Assembly: GCA_964479375.1 (NCBI GenBank)
Contig: CAYZKD010000027.1
Span: forward strand, 1-6,514
From: CAYXTC01 sp964479375
GTDB taxonomy: Bacteria; Patescibacteriota; Minisyncoccia; Minisyncoccales; GWA2-38-27
Reading direction: 5' to 3'
Length of the DNA: 6,514 nt
The notes under the pieces are model-generated. The model saw only the letters and a list, made by a program, of their open reading frames with translations. It ran no database searches and was not told the origin of the DNA. This document shows, piece after piece, positions 1 to 5,209 of this stretch (positions are counted from its first letter, which is position 1; each line of letters opens with the position of its first letter). The position numbers and the translations under genes were made by a program.

Positions 1-20
1 GCTCCTTTCGCTGTCTGGGG
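1..20 (-). promoter_or_regulatory. Leader end and ribosome binding site of a gene beyond the left edge
   Basis: On the minus strand an AAAGGAG Shine-Dalgarno sequence lies at positions 8 to 2, so a start codon is expected a few bases beyond the window. Just upstream (20 to 9) is CCCCAGACAGCG. The AGACAGC core recalls the conserved segment of ribosomal protein L10 (rplJ) leaders, but that match is from memory and the rest of the leader fold is not evident. The transcript from the promoter at 51-79 would have a leader of about 50 nt. Confidence 0.55.
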
Positions 21-50
21 TTTCTTTAAGGCTAAAAGAACAATGCCTAG

Positions 51-79
51 ATTATAGCAAACTAGGGTAGTTTTGTCAA
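51..79 (-). promoter_or_regulatory. Consensus sigma70 promoter with extended -10
   Basis: On the minus strand TTGACA (79-74) is followed by a 17-nt spacer and TATAAT (56-51). All twelve consensus bases are present, and TG sits one base upstream of the -10 (TGC-TATAAT). The expected start of transcription is near 43-45. The -35 begins 5 nt after the last base of the tRNA gene, so the promoter serves the next gene leftward, outside the window. A CCTAG/CTAGG dyad (46-50 and 62-66) brackets the -10. It could be an operator but may be chance. Confidence 0.9.
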
Positions 80-83
80 TATG

Positions 84-155
84 CGCTCCCAATGGGATTC
101 GAACCCATATTACCAGCTTGAGAAGCTGGCGTCCTGGCCGTTAGACGATGGGAGC
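84..155 (-). tRNA. tRNA-Glu (anticodon CTC)
   Basis: The 72-nt gene folds as a complete cloverleaf on the minus strand. The acceptor stem is GCTCCCA/TGGGAGC. The D arm runs from GTC to GAC, with the loop containing TAACGGCCA. The anticodon stem is CCAGC/GCTGG with loop TTCTCAA, giving anticodon CTC, which reads GAG codons. The T arm is ATGGG-TTCGAAT-CCCAT. The discriminator base is G (84). The next bases are CAT rather than CCA, so the 3' CCA must be added by tRNA nucleotidyltransferase. No terminator follows; the next feature is the consensus promoter at 51-79, so the precursor may run into the downstream transcript. Confidence 0.95.
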
Positions 156-163
156 TCACCTGA

Positions 164-192
164 AATTTACCATAAATTATCAAAAAGAACAA
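164..192 (-). promoter_or_regulatory. Possible weak promoter for tRNA-Glu
   Basis: On the minus strand TTGTTC (192-187), a 17-nt spacer and TAAATT (169-164) would start transcription a few bases before the tRNA. The match is poor (3/6 and 4/6), and the -35 lies in the T-rich tail of the terminator just upstream. The tRNA needs some promoter if that terminator works, and this is the best candidate seen. Confidence 0.3.
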
Positions 193-221
193 GAAAAGCG
201 GAGAGTAAAACTCCCCGCTTT
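182..221 (-). terminator. Intrinsic terminator after the 38-codon ORF, possibly bidirectional
   Basis: An 11-bp stem (195-205 with 211-221) closes a 5-nt loop. One position is A-C on the plus strand but G-U on the minus strand, so the RNA stem is better on the minus strand. The minus-strand tail is T-rich with a few interruptions down to 182. The plus-strand reading also ends in five Ts. It lies 14 nt below the stop codon of the small ORF at 236-352. Confidence 0.75.
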
Positions 222-235
222 TTGTTCAAAAGTAC

Positions 236-352
236 TCATCTTTCATCCTCAATATGAGGAAAAAATCCTTCAGTCGCCTCAGCCCAGCAGGGTTCCTGAT
301 CCCACTGTTCTTGCTCGGCTTTTCTTGCTTCTTCTTTTTCTTTCTCTTCCAT
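236..352 (-). CDS. Small acidic protein, 38 aa, function unknown
   Basis: This short ORF starts at ATG 352-350 and ends with TGA at 238-236. A clear AAGGAG ribosome binding site sits 7 nt upstream of the ATG, which is why this start is preferred over an in-frame TTG at 457 that would read through a terminator hairpin. The 38-residue product is dominated by Glu, Lys and Gln in its first 20 residues (MEEKEKEEARKAEQEQWDQE) and is probably a charged helix. The tail has two Trp in total, one Cys (22) and a Phe-Phe-Pro segment. There is no signal peptide or membrane segment. The ORF is enclosed by terminators at 395-424 and 182-221, suggesting its own short transcript or expression by read-through from the division operon. 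No clear promoter is seen between them. I recognise no family; a chance ORF remains possible. Confidence 0.5.
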   Translation of the reverse strand: MEEKEKEEARKAEQEQWDQEPCWAEATEGFFPHIEDER

Positions 353-394
353 GGCCTTTCTCCTTATATCAGAGACCAACAAGTTTTTAAAGAA

Positions 395-424
395 CAAAAA
401 AGCCGATCCATGCGGGGATCGGCT
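395..424 (-). terminator. Intrinsic terminator of the mraZ operon
   Basis: On the minus strand a perfect 9-bp stem AGCCGATCC/GGATCGGCT (424-416 with 409-401) with a 6-nt loop is followed by TTTTTT, G and TTCTTT. It is a textbook rho-independent terminator about 120 nt below the stop of the MurF-like gene, and no other gene end lies between. It marks the end of the dcw-type operon in this genome. Confidence 0.9.
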
Positions 425-544
425 AAATCTTTGAAAAAATAACAAAAACTTAGCCAATCCCGGGATCGACTGCTTTTTTAATCACGATTAATACGGTTGT
501 TAATTCTCCCATACTCTTTATATGACGCAATAAGGGAATCTTTG
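425..544 (-). other. 3' untranslated stretch below the MurF-like gene
   Basis: This spacer lies between the MurF-like stop codon and the operon terminator. It contains the 10-bp palindrome ATCCCGGGAT and two short open frames. One (512-450, 20 codons) has no properly spaced ribosome binding site. The other (570-478, 30 codons) has no start codon. I see no supported gene or RNA here. Confidence 0.5.
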
Positions 545-1630
545 TTACGGTTTAATAAACTTAATTTCCTCTAATACTTTCTCCATAGGAGCCTCCTCGG
601 AGGCATCCACTAAGACAATATCTCCCTCTTTCATTTCCCTTTGGATTTCTTTTTTAGCCTGATCTGGGTCGTAATAATGATAGACTTTTTCCATTCCGTT
701 CTCTTTGGCTCCTTTGGCTAAAAACTTAGCCCTGGCCCCAATGGCAAACAGTAAATCGCATCTCTTTGCCGCCTCTCTGCCAATTTCTTCATGAACAAAG
801 GCAGGATCTTTTTCTGAATTCAGCACATCTCCCAAAACAGCCACCCTTCTCTTCTCTTTGCCTATCCTGGAGAGAAGCGAAAGCGCTTCTCTCATCGAGG
901 AAGAATGAGCGTCTTTGGTGTTGTCTATTATCCAAGTTTTCTTTATCCCCCTTATCATCCTCATCTTCCCGGAAGGCGACTTGTACTTTCTCAAAAGCCG
1001 AGAGGCGCTTACTAAGTTTATTTCTTCCAAAAGAGCCACTGCAGCTGATGATGCGACTGCATAGATTTGTTCTTTGCCAAAAACTCTTTCCAGCCAAAAA
1101 GGAATGGTATAGTTTTGATAATTAATCTTAAAGTTCGTACCTTCCAAATCCATGTTTATGTCGCTAGCCCTGACATCAGATTTTTTTTGAAAACCAAAGG
1201 TTATAACCCGGGCCTTGGCTAAATCTTTAAAACCCCTTATTGTCTCGTCATCAAAATTCAGGACCACTCCCCCTTTTTCTTTTACAAAAGAAACCAGTTC
1301 CCTAAGTTCGTGGGGTTCCTCCCCGGCAAAGGATTCCCTCTCTGAAGGAATATCCCCGACATGGGTTAAGACCACAATGGGTTTTCTGGAGTTTTTAAGA
1401 AGAAACTTGATAATCTTCTTTTCCTTCTTTTTTAATTTGGGTTTTGAAAAGACGAGAATTCCTCTACGACTCTTAACCCAAGGTATTCTGATCCCAGAAA
1501 TCTTTCTGCTTTTCATCCCGTTTCCGAAGACGCAAAAAACAGCCTCGGAAGCAGAAGAGCTTCCCCTTCCCGTAACAAAAACCACTGGGGGCCTTTTAAT
1601 TATAAAAATAATTCTGTTAAATATGTTCAC
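545..1630 (-). CDS. MurF-like Mur ligase homologue, N-terminally truncated and probably inactive
   Basis: The 361-aa protein aligns by eye with the central and C-terminal domains of MurF, which adds D-Ala-D-Ala to UDP-MurNAc-tripeptide. MurF is usually about 450 aa; the N-terminal substrate domain is absent here, and the product opens almost directly with the nucleotide-domain strand (PPVVFVTG, 14-21). Family landmarks remain: VVLNFDD (122-128), VITFGFQKKSDVRASDI (142-158), IIDN...SSSM (234-246) and AVLGD (264-268). The catalytic motifs are eroded. The P-loop TGSxGKT/S reads TGRGSSS (20-26), without the Lys. The TNxGxxH segment reads THVGDIP (89-95), without the metal-binding His. DDxYNANPxSM reads DNTKDAHSSSM (236-246). 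The C-terminal KGSRxxxME reads DASEEAPME (342-350). The start is GTG, supported by GGAGG 8 nt upstream inside the ftsI tail and a 3-nt intergenic gap. The frame is intact and codes for a well-formed protein, so a constrained pseudo-enzyme is likelier than a decaying gene. Confidence 0.75.
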   Translation of the reverse strand: MNIFNRIIFIIKRPPVVFVTGRGSSSASEAVFCVFGNGMKSRKISGIRIPWVKSRRGILVFSKPKLKKKEKKIIKFLLKNSRKPIVVLTHVGDIPSERESFAGEEPHELRELVSFVKEKGGVVLNFDDETIRGFKDLAKARVITFGFQKKSDVRASDINMDLEGTNFKINYQNYTIPFWLERVFGKEQIYAVASSAAVALLEEINLVSASRLLRKYKSPSGKMRMIRGIKKTWIIDNTKDAHSSSMREALSLLSRIGKEKRRVAVLGDVLNSEKDPAFVHEEIGREAAKRCDLLFAIGARAKFLAKGAKENGMEKVYHYYDPDQAKKEIQREMKEGDIVLVDASEEAPMEKVLEEIKFIKP

Positions 1631-1643
1631 GTTTTATTCCTCC
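1631..1643 (-). promoter_or_regulatory. Ribosome binding site that fixes the GTG start of the MurF-like gene
   Basis: GGAGG at 1643-1639 is followed by an 8-nt spacer and GTG at 1630-1628. The site overlaps the last codons of ftsI (Glu-Glu-stop), so translation is probably coupled. There is no ATG nearby in frame that would be a better start. Confidence 0.8.
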
Positions 1644-3301
1644 GGCTGATAATCAGTAGGAATTCCTAAATAATTGATGGTATATTTTGCCAGTTTCTGG
1701 AATAGAGGAACCGCTGAATACTCTGCTGTTTTGGTCTGGGGATTATCCAGCTTGACTAGGACCACAAATTCCGGGTTGAAAGCAGGGGCAAAGCCTATAA
1801 AGCTCTGCCAAGTTTTGTCGGAATAACCTTTTTTATTTATACCCAGGCTGGACCACGGAATCTGGGCGGTGCCTGTCTTGCCTGCAATATAGTAACCCGG
1901 CACTTTCGCTTTCTTGGCAAACCCGTTCTCAACAACGCTTACCAACATGGCAGTTACCTGAGAAGCCGTTTTGGAAGAAATCACTTGATCTGGCTCTTCT
2001 GTCTCCAGATCAACCCTCTTTCCTGCCTCTATAAGATAAGAGGCGAGATAAGGCTTTACTAATTTTCCTCCGTTAGCTATAGCAGAAAAGGCACGAACCA
2101 TTTGAATGGGTGTAATCTCTATGCCCTGTCCAAAAGAAACAGTAGCAAAATTTATCTCATACCCCTTTCTAAATTCTTTATTCTCTGAGAACTCTTCACC
2201 CTGAAGATCTATGCCCGTAGGCCCTAAAAAACCAAACCTCTTGATATATTCTAGAAAACCTTTATGCCCCAAAGCTCTTTCTGCAAAAACCGCACCCGTA
2301 TTAATGGACTTTTCCATAACCTCTGTCATTGTCTTCTCTCCGTGGACGCGCCGATCATAATTATAAATCATCCTGCCCCCTATTTCTATAATGCCTTCGT
2401 CTCTATAAGTGGTCTGGGGAGTTAATTCGCCCGCATCAATAGCTGAAGCCATGGTAATGGGTTTAAAAATAGAACCTGGCTCAAATAATTTTTGAAGAGC
2501 AGGATTCCGAAACAAGTTGTAGTCTTGATATTCGAAATAATTGTTGGGATCGTAAGAAGGAACACTGGCCAAAGCCATTACCTCTCCGGAATTAGGATCC
2601 ATCATTATAATGCTTCCCCCTTCGGCTTCTAGATTTTCCTGGGCCTCTCGGAGAAGCTTTTCAGCCATAAACTGAATATTGTAGTCTAGAGTGAGATAAA
2701 TATCGCTTCCTTTGTTGTAATCCTGCTGAGAAAAAAGAGTGTCTCCGTTTTCATAAAAGGACTCCCTTCCCGCCAAGACGCCATCGTAATAGCCCTCTAC
2801 GCCGTACTGTCCCAACCCCTCACCACCGAGAAATCCGGCTACATGGGCTGCTAACCGCTCTTGAGGATAATGGCGGGACATAAAAGTATTAATATACACT
2901 CCGTCTGAGTCTACCTCCCGCCGCAATACCTCTATTTCTTCTTCTGACAGCCCTCTCTTTATTTCAATATAGGGATTGCCTTTTTTTACCTCAGCCAGTA
3001 TTTCCTCCTTGTCACGGCCTAAAATCTGAGCCAACTTTTCCAAAGATTGTTCTTGGTCCCCCATTTCGTGAGGGGCAACAAAAACAGAAACTTCCTCTAT
3101 GTTAGTTTCCAAAATATCTCCGGTTTCAAAAAAAACCTGGCCCCGTTCGCCTTCCAGGGGAGTGTAAAGTTTTTGTTGCCCTTGCGCAAAAGCCCGGTAC
3201 TCCTCACAACGAAAAACTTGGAGAGAGAATAGCTTTGCCGAAATAACTCCTCCCAACGCCAATATTAGAAAAAAGACCAAATAACTTCTCCATTTCTTCA
3301 T
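1634..3301 (-). CDS. ftsI: Peptidoglycan D,D-transpeptidase FtsI (class B penicillin-binding protein)
   Basis: The 555-aa protein crosslinks peptidoglycan stems at the septum, outside the cytoplasmic membrane. One membrane anchor lies at about residues 6-27. The pedestal domain follows, with the usual Arg-Gly motif (ERG, 52-54) in divergent form, QVFFETGD instead of the common xIxDRNG. The transpeptidase domain holds all three active-site motifs: SIFK (277-280, nucleophile Ser277), SIN (332-334) and KTGT (475-478). No PASTA repeats follow, and the protein ends shortly after the catalytic domain. The length is typical of FtsI/PBP3. The ATG overlaps the ftsL stop by 1 nt (TAATG), with AAGAGGA 5 nt upstream. 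Its position after ftsL in a dcw order supports FtsI rather than another class B protein such as SpoVD or PBP2. The reading frame is intact. Confidence 0.95.
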   Translation of the reverse strand: MKKWRSYLVFFLILALGGVISAKLFSLQVFRCEEYRAFAQGQQKLYTPLEGERGQVFFETGDILETNIEEVSVFVAPHEMGDQEQSLEKLAQILGRDKEEILAEVKKGNPYIEIKRGLSEEEIEVLRREVDSDGVYINTFMSRHYPQERLAAHVAGFLGGEGLGQYGVEGYYDGVLAGRESFYENGDTLFSQQDYNKGSDIYLTLDYNIQFMAEKLLREAQENLEAEGGSIIMMDPNSGEVMALASVPSYDPNNYFEYQDYNLFRNPALQKLFEPGSIFKPITMASAIDAGELTPQTTYRDEGIIEIGGRMIYNYDRRVHGEKTMTEVMEKSINTGAVFAERALGHKGFLEYIKRFGFLGPTGIDLQGEEFSENKEFRKGYEINFATVSFGQGIEITPIQMVRAFSAIANGGKLVKPYLASYLIEAGKRVDLETEEPDQVISSKTASQVTAMLVSVVENGFAKKAKVPGYYIAGKTGTAQIPWSSLGINKKGYSDKTWQSFIGFAPAFNPEFVVLVKLDNPQTKTAEYSAVPLFQKLAKYTINYLGIPTDYQPEE

Positions 3302-3657
3302 TATTTTCCTCTTTCTGCGATTTGATTATTAGACAGTTCAATATAGCGCATAGCGTCTATTTGTTCGAATCCTAAATCTTCTTCTACCATAACGGCCAGA
3401 TTGTTCAAGGAATTCGCCTTGGCTATTCTGGTCACTAATTCCTTATTCTCTGTTCTTAGGGCGAGAATCCGTCCTTCTTCCCTTTGAAGGCTGTATTCTT
3501 CTGTGGTCTTAGAAACCACCTGATAAATGTACAAAACAGAAAGGCAGAAAATAGCAAAAGTAATAAGCAACCAGAATGTTCTCGCTATATTCTTCGTGCC
3601 TAATTTGCTGACTTTTCTGTAGACTAGGGGTATTGTTGAAGCTATTGCTCTTGCCAT
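3301..3657 (-). CDS. ftsL: FtsL-like divisome protein
   Basis: The 118-aa protein has a basic cytoplasmic N-terminus (about 1-26), one hydrophobic membrane segment (about 27-47) and a helical, coiled-coil-prone stretch (about 50-85). A C-terminal segment, AVMVEEDLGFEQIDAMRYIE (88-107), resembles the motif that follows the coiled coil in FtsL and septum-initiator proteins. FtsL joins FtsB and FtsQ and helps activate FtsW/FtsI. Identification rests on topology, size and position between rsmH and ftsI, because the sequence itself is weakly conserved in this family. The ATG lies inside the rsmH end (16-nt overlap). No good Shine-Dalgarno precedes it, so translation probably depends on ribosomes finishing rsmH. 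Confidence 0.8.
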   Translation of the reverse strand: MARAIASTIPLVYRKVSKLGTKNIARTFWLLITFAIFCLSVLYIYQVVSKTTEEYSLQREEGRILALRTENKELVTRIAKANSLNNLAVMVEEDLGFEQIDAMRYIELSNNQIAERGK

Positions 3658-4532
3658 GACATTTTTTCTGCCACCCGGAGTTTGGCGCTCCGAGCGCGAA
3701 TATTATTTTTTTGTTCTTCTCGACTTGCTTTTACGGGCTTTGGCGTTAAGATATTTAAATCTTTTGAATGATTTCTGAAATATTGTTTAACTATCCTGTC
3801 TTCTAAGGAATGAAAGGAAATTACAGCCATTCTCCCTCTTTTTTTTAATATTTGATGGGCCTGGGGAAGCAGGTCTTCTAGGTTTTTCAATTCATTGTTT
3901 ACTGCGATCCTCAGGGCCTGAAAGGTTCTCGTAGCAAAAGAGATCCTTCCCCTCAAATAATGCCCGGGTACTGCTCTCTTAATAATCTCTACCAATTCTT
4001 GGGTTGTTTTAACAGGCTTTATCTTCCTTTGTTCTGTAACGGCTTTGGCTATCCTGCGAGCGTATTTTTCTTCTCCGTACTCTTTTAAAATTCTTGCTAT
4101 TTCTTCTTCTCCCCATTGATTAACGACTGCCTCTGCTGTCAACGTTCCTTCGGGACTGTATCTCATATCCAAAGGGCTGTCTTTTCGGAAAGAAAACCCT
4201 TTTCCTTTTTCAATATGTTGGCTAGACATCCCCAAATCCAATAGAACGCCACTGACCTGCTCGAAACTCTCTCTTTTAATAATATTTTTTAGTTGGGCGT
4301 AATTGTCATTGACCAAAACCAACCTCTCTTGATATTGCTCCAGATTCTTCCCGGCTTTTTCAATCTGTTCCGGATCCCAATCAATTCCAAGTATTTTTCC
4401 CCTAGGTCCGTTTAGTTTTAAAATTTCTAAACTGTGGCCCCCTTCCCCAATCGTACAATCAACAACGTTCTCATTCTTCCCCGGCTTCAAATATTCTATA
4501 ACCTCTCTAGTTAAAACTGGTAAATGAATCAT
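3642..4532 (-). CDS. rsmH: 16S rRNA (cytosine(1402)-N(4))-methyltransferase RsmH
   Basis: The 296-aa enzyme (also called MraW) uses S-adenosylmethionine to methylate N4 of C1402 in the ribosomal P site. Family motifs appear in order: HLPVL (3-7), the SAM-binding loop DCTIGEGGHS (25-34), acidic DWD (51-53), LLDLGMSSQH (98-107), GFSFRKDSPLDMRY (112-125), FATRTFQALRIAVNNEL (199-215), ISFHSLEDRIVK (238-249) and ARSAKLRVAEK (280-290). The length is close to the usual 300-315 aa. The ATG abuts the mraZ stop codon with no gap, and GGGAG lies 5 nt upstream inside mraZ. Its 3' end overlaps ftsL by 16 nt. No motif is missing, so the enzyme should be active. Confidence 0.97.
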   Translation of the reverse strand: MIHLPVLTREVIEYLKPGKNENVVDCTIGEGGHSLEILKLNGPRGKILGIDWDPEQIEKAGKNLEQYQERLVLVNDNYAQLKNIIKRESFEQVSGVLLDLGMSSQHIEKGKGFSFRKDSPLDMRYSPEGTLTAEAVVNQWGEEEIARILKEYGEEKYARRIAKAVTEQRKIKPVKTTQELVEIIKRAVPGHYLRGRISFATRTFQALRIAVNNELKNLEDLLPQAHQILKKRGRMAVISFHSLEDRIVKQYFRNHSKDLNILTPKPVKASREEQKNNIRARSAKLRVAEKMSWQEQ

Positions 4533-4964
4533 TTATACTCCCAGTTCCCCTAATTTTGAAGCAAGATCGTCCACCTTTTTCTCCTCTCTCCCCCTATACT
4601 CCTCCCAATTACTGCTATCCCATATTTCCAGTCTGTTAAAGAGACCGCAGATTACTACTTTCTTTTTCAGCCCCGCATAATCTTTTAAGTTTTCGGGAAT
4701 AAGAATTCTCCCTAACTTATCCACGCTCACCAACATAGCCCCGGCCAAAATCAATCTTCTGTAGGTTCTGGCTTCGGGCTTGCTCTCAGGCAGTGTAGCC
4801 AACTTCTCTGCAATTTTTTTACCTTCTTGTTCGGTATAAACTACTAAACAGTTATCAACTCCACGAGTGACAATCAAAGATTTCCCCAGTTCTTTTCTAA
4901 ACTTCGCAGGCAAAGCTAAACGCTTCTTAGTATCAATGTTATGAAAATATTCTCCTATTATCAT
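4533..4964 (-). CDS. mraZ: Transcriptional regulator MraZ
   Basis: The 143-aa protein has two SpoVT/AbrB-type DNA-binding half-domains. The first carries DTKKRLALPAKFRK (11-24). The usual DxKGRLxxPxxFR Gly is Lys14 here, a mild deviation. The second carries VDKLGRILIP (81-90) and the canonical KLGRI core. The GLFNRLEIW stretch (107-115) and the MIIGEYFHNID opening are typical of the family. MraZ forms a ring and represses the dcw operon by binding phased TGGGN-type repeats at its own promoter; such repeats lie just upstream here (4993-5017). It is the first gene of the operon, starting about 56 nt below the predicted transcription start. The start is preceded by GGGGGA at 8 nt. Confidence 0.95.
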   Translation of the reverse strand: MIIGEYFHNIDTKKRLALPAKFRKELGKSLIVTRGVDNCLVVYTEQEGKKIAEKLATLPESKPEARTYRRLILAGAMLVSVDKLGRILIPENLKDYAGLKKKVVICGLFNRLEIWDSSNWEEYRGREEKKVDDLASKLGELGV

Positions 4965-4992
4965 GAAAGTTTTCCCCCATTCCCGGGCTTAT

Positions 4993-5017
4993 CCCCATAT
5001 TTTTCCACAATTTTCCA
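4993..5017 (-). promoter_or_regulatory. Predicted MraZ operator, three TGGNN boxes with 10-bp period
   Basis: On the minus strand TGGAA (5017-5013), TGGAA (5007-5003) and TGGGG (4997-4993) are each separated by exactly 5 nt. This matches the known E. coli MraZ operator layout, TGGGN-N5-TGGGN-N5-TGGGN, in the early transcribed leader of mraZ. The boxes start within a few bases of the predicted transcription start. A further TGGGG (4979-4975) overlaps the mraZ ribosome binding region but is out of phase. Confidence 0.75.
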
Positions 5018-5027
5018 CTACACCTTC

Positions 5028-5057
5028 TTTATACTCCACTTTATGGGACTAAGTCAA
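5028..5057 (-). promoter_or_regulatory. Sigma70 promoter of the mraZ operon
   Basis: On the minus strand TTGACT (5057-5052) is separated by 18 nt from TATAAA (5033-5028). Both hexamers match consensus at five of six positions. Transcription should begin near 5021-5019. The promoter lies just below the terminator of the preceding gene (5085-5114), so mraZ-rsmH-ftsL-ftsI-MurF-like form an independent transcription unit. Confidence 0.85.
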
Positions 5058-5064
5058 CCCAAAC

Positions 5065-5084
5065 TTATCCACAGATAATCCACA
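5065..5084 (+). promoter_or_regulatory. Tandem DnaA boxes upstream of the mraZ promoter
   Basis: TTATCCACA at 5065-5073 is a perfect DnaA box and TAATCCACA at 5076-5084 differs at one base. They have the same orientation and are 11 bp apart, directly upstream of the mraZ -35. The opposite strand of the same bases reads TGGAT twice, followed by TGGGT at 5061-5057, so MraZ binding is an alternative reading. Confidence 0.5.
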
Positions 5085-5114
5085 AACAAAAATCCCGCCT
5101 TGTTTGACGGGATT
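5085..5114 (-). terminator. Intrinsic terminator of the membrane-anchored protein gene
   Basis: The minus strand forms a 9-bp stem (5114-5106 with 5099-5091, including one G-U pair) with a 6-nt loop, followed by a run of Ts broken by G. It lies 95 nt below the stop codon at 5210 and separates that gene from the mraZ promoter. The plus-strand tail is poor, so it works mainly leftward. Confidence 0.8.
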
Positions 5115-5138
5115 CTCGTTTTAAGATACAGAACTCGA

Positions 5139-5153
5139 ACTGCTCATCTCTCT
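5139..5153 (+). repeat. Direct repeat copy 1 (ACTGCTCATCTCTCT)
   Basis: This 15-bp sequence recurs exactly at 6297-6311, and weaker similarity continues on its left side (TACAG is shared a few bases away, with similar bases beyond). The two copies flank the gene at 5210-6265, one below its stop and one above its start. Confidence 0.6.
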
Positions 5154-5209
5154 AAGAAATAAGAAAAAGATGGTTCAGACCCCCCACTCTTTAGTCTTGT
5201 TTCCTATCT

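Noticed and set aside
254..442. Plus-strand 62-codon ORF with an apparent hydrophobic helix
   Set aside because: Its Phe/Leu-rich stretch is the antisense of the Glu/Lys codons of the 38-codon ORF, it has no ribosome binding site, and it runs through the terminator hairpin.
236..457. Longer 73-codon version of the small ORF, starting at TTG 457
   Set aside because: It would translate the operon terminator stem and its T-run and has no ribosome binding site; the ATG at 352 has an ideal one.
450..512. Minus-strand 20-codon ORF beginning MGELTTVLIV
   Set aside because: No Shine-Dalgarno at a workable distance, and too short to support without comparative data.
478..570. Minus-strand 30-codon open frame with protein-like composition (DSLIASYKEYGRINNRINRD at its end)
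   Set aside because: It has no ATG, GTG or TTG start and overlaps the end of the MurF-like gene. It may be a relic or chance.
789..1097. Minus-strand 102-codon ORF in another frame inside the MurF-like gene
   Set aside because: It is an out-of-frame shadow of the gene on the same strand; the MurF-like frame carries the family motifs.
766..1125. Plus-strand 119-codon ORF and other plus-strand ORFs inside the operon (1215-1649, 3047-3232, 5235-5564)
   Set aside because: They lie antisense to well-supported genes, have no ribosome binding sites and show no recognisable domains.
4965..5120. Chromosomal origin (oriC) at the mraZ upstream region
   Set aside because: Only one perfect DnaA box, no dnaA or dnaN nearby, no clear AT-rich unwinding element, and the sites overlap MraZ-type boxes. 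It is kept as a finding about regulation rather than called an origin.
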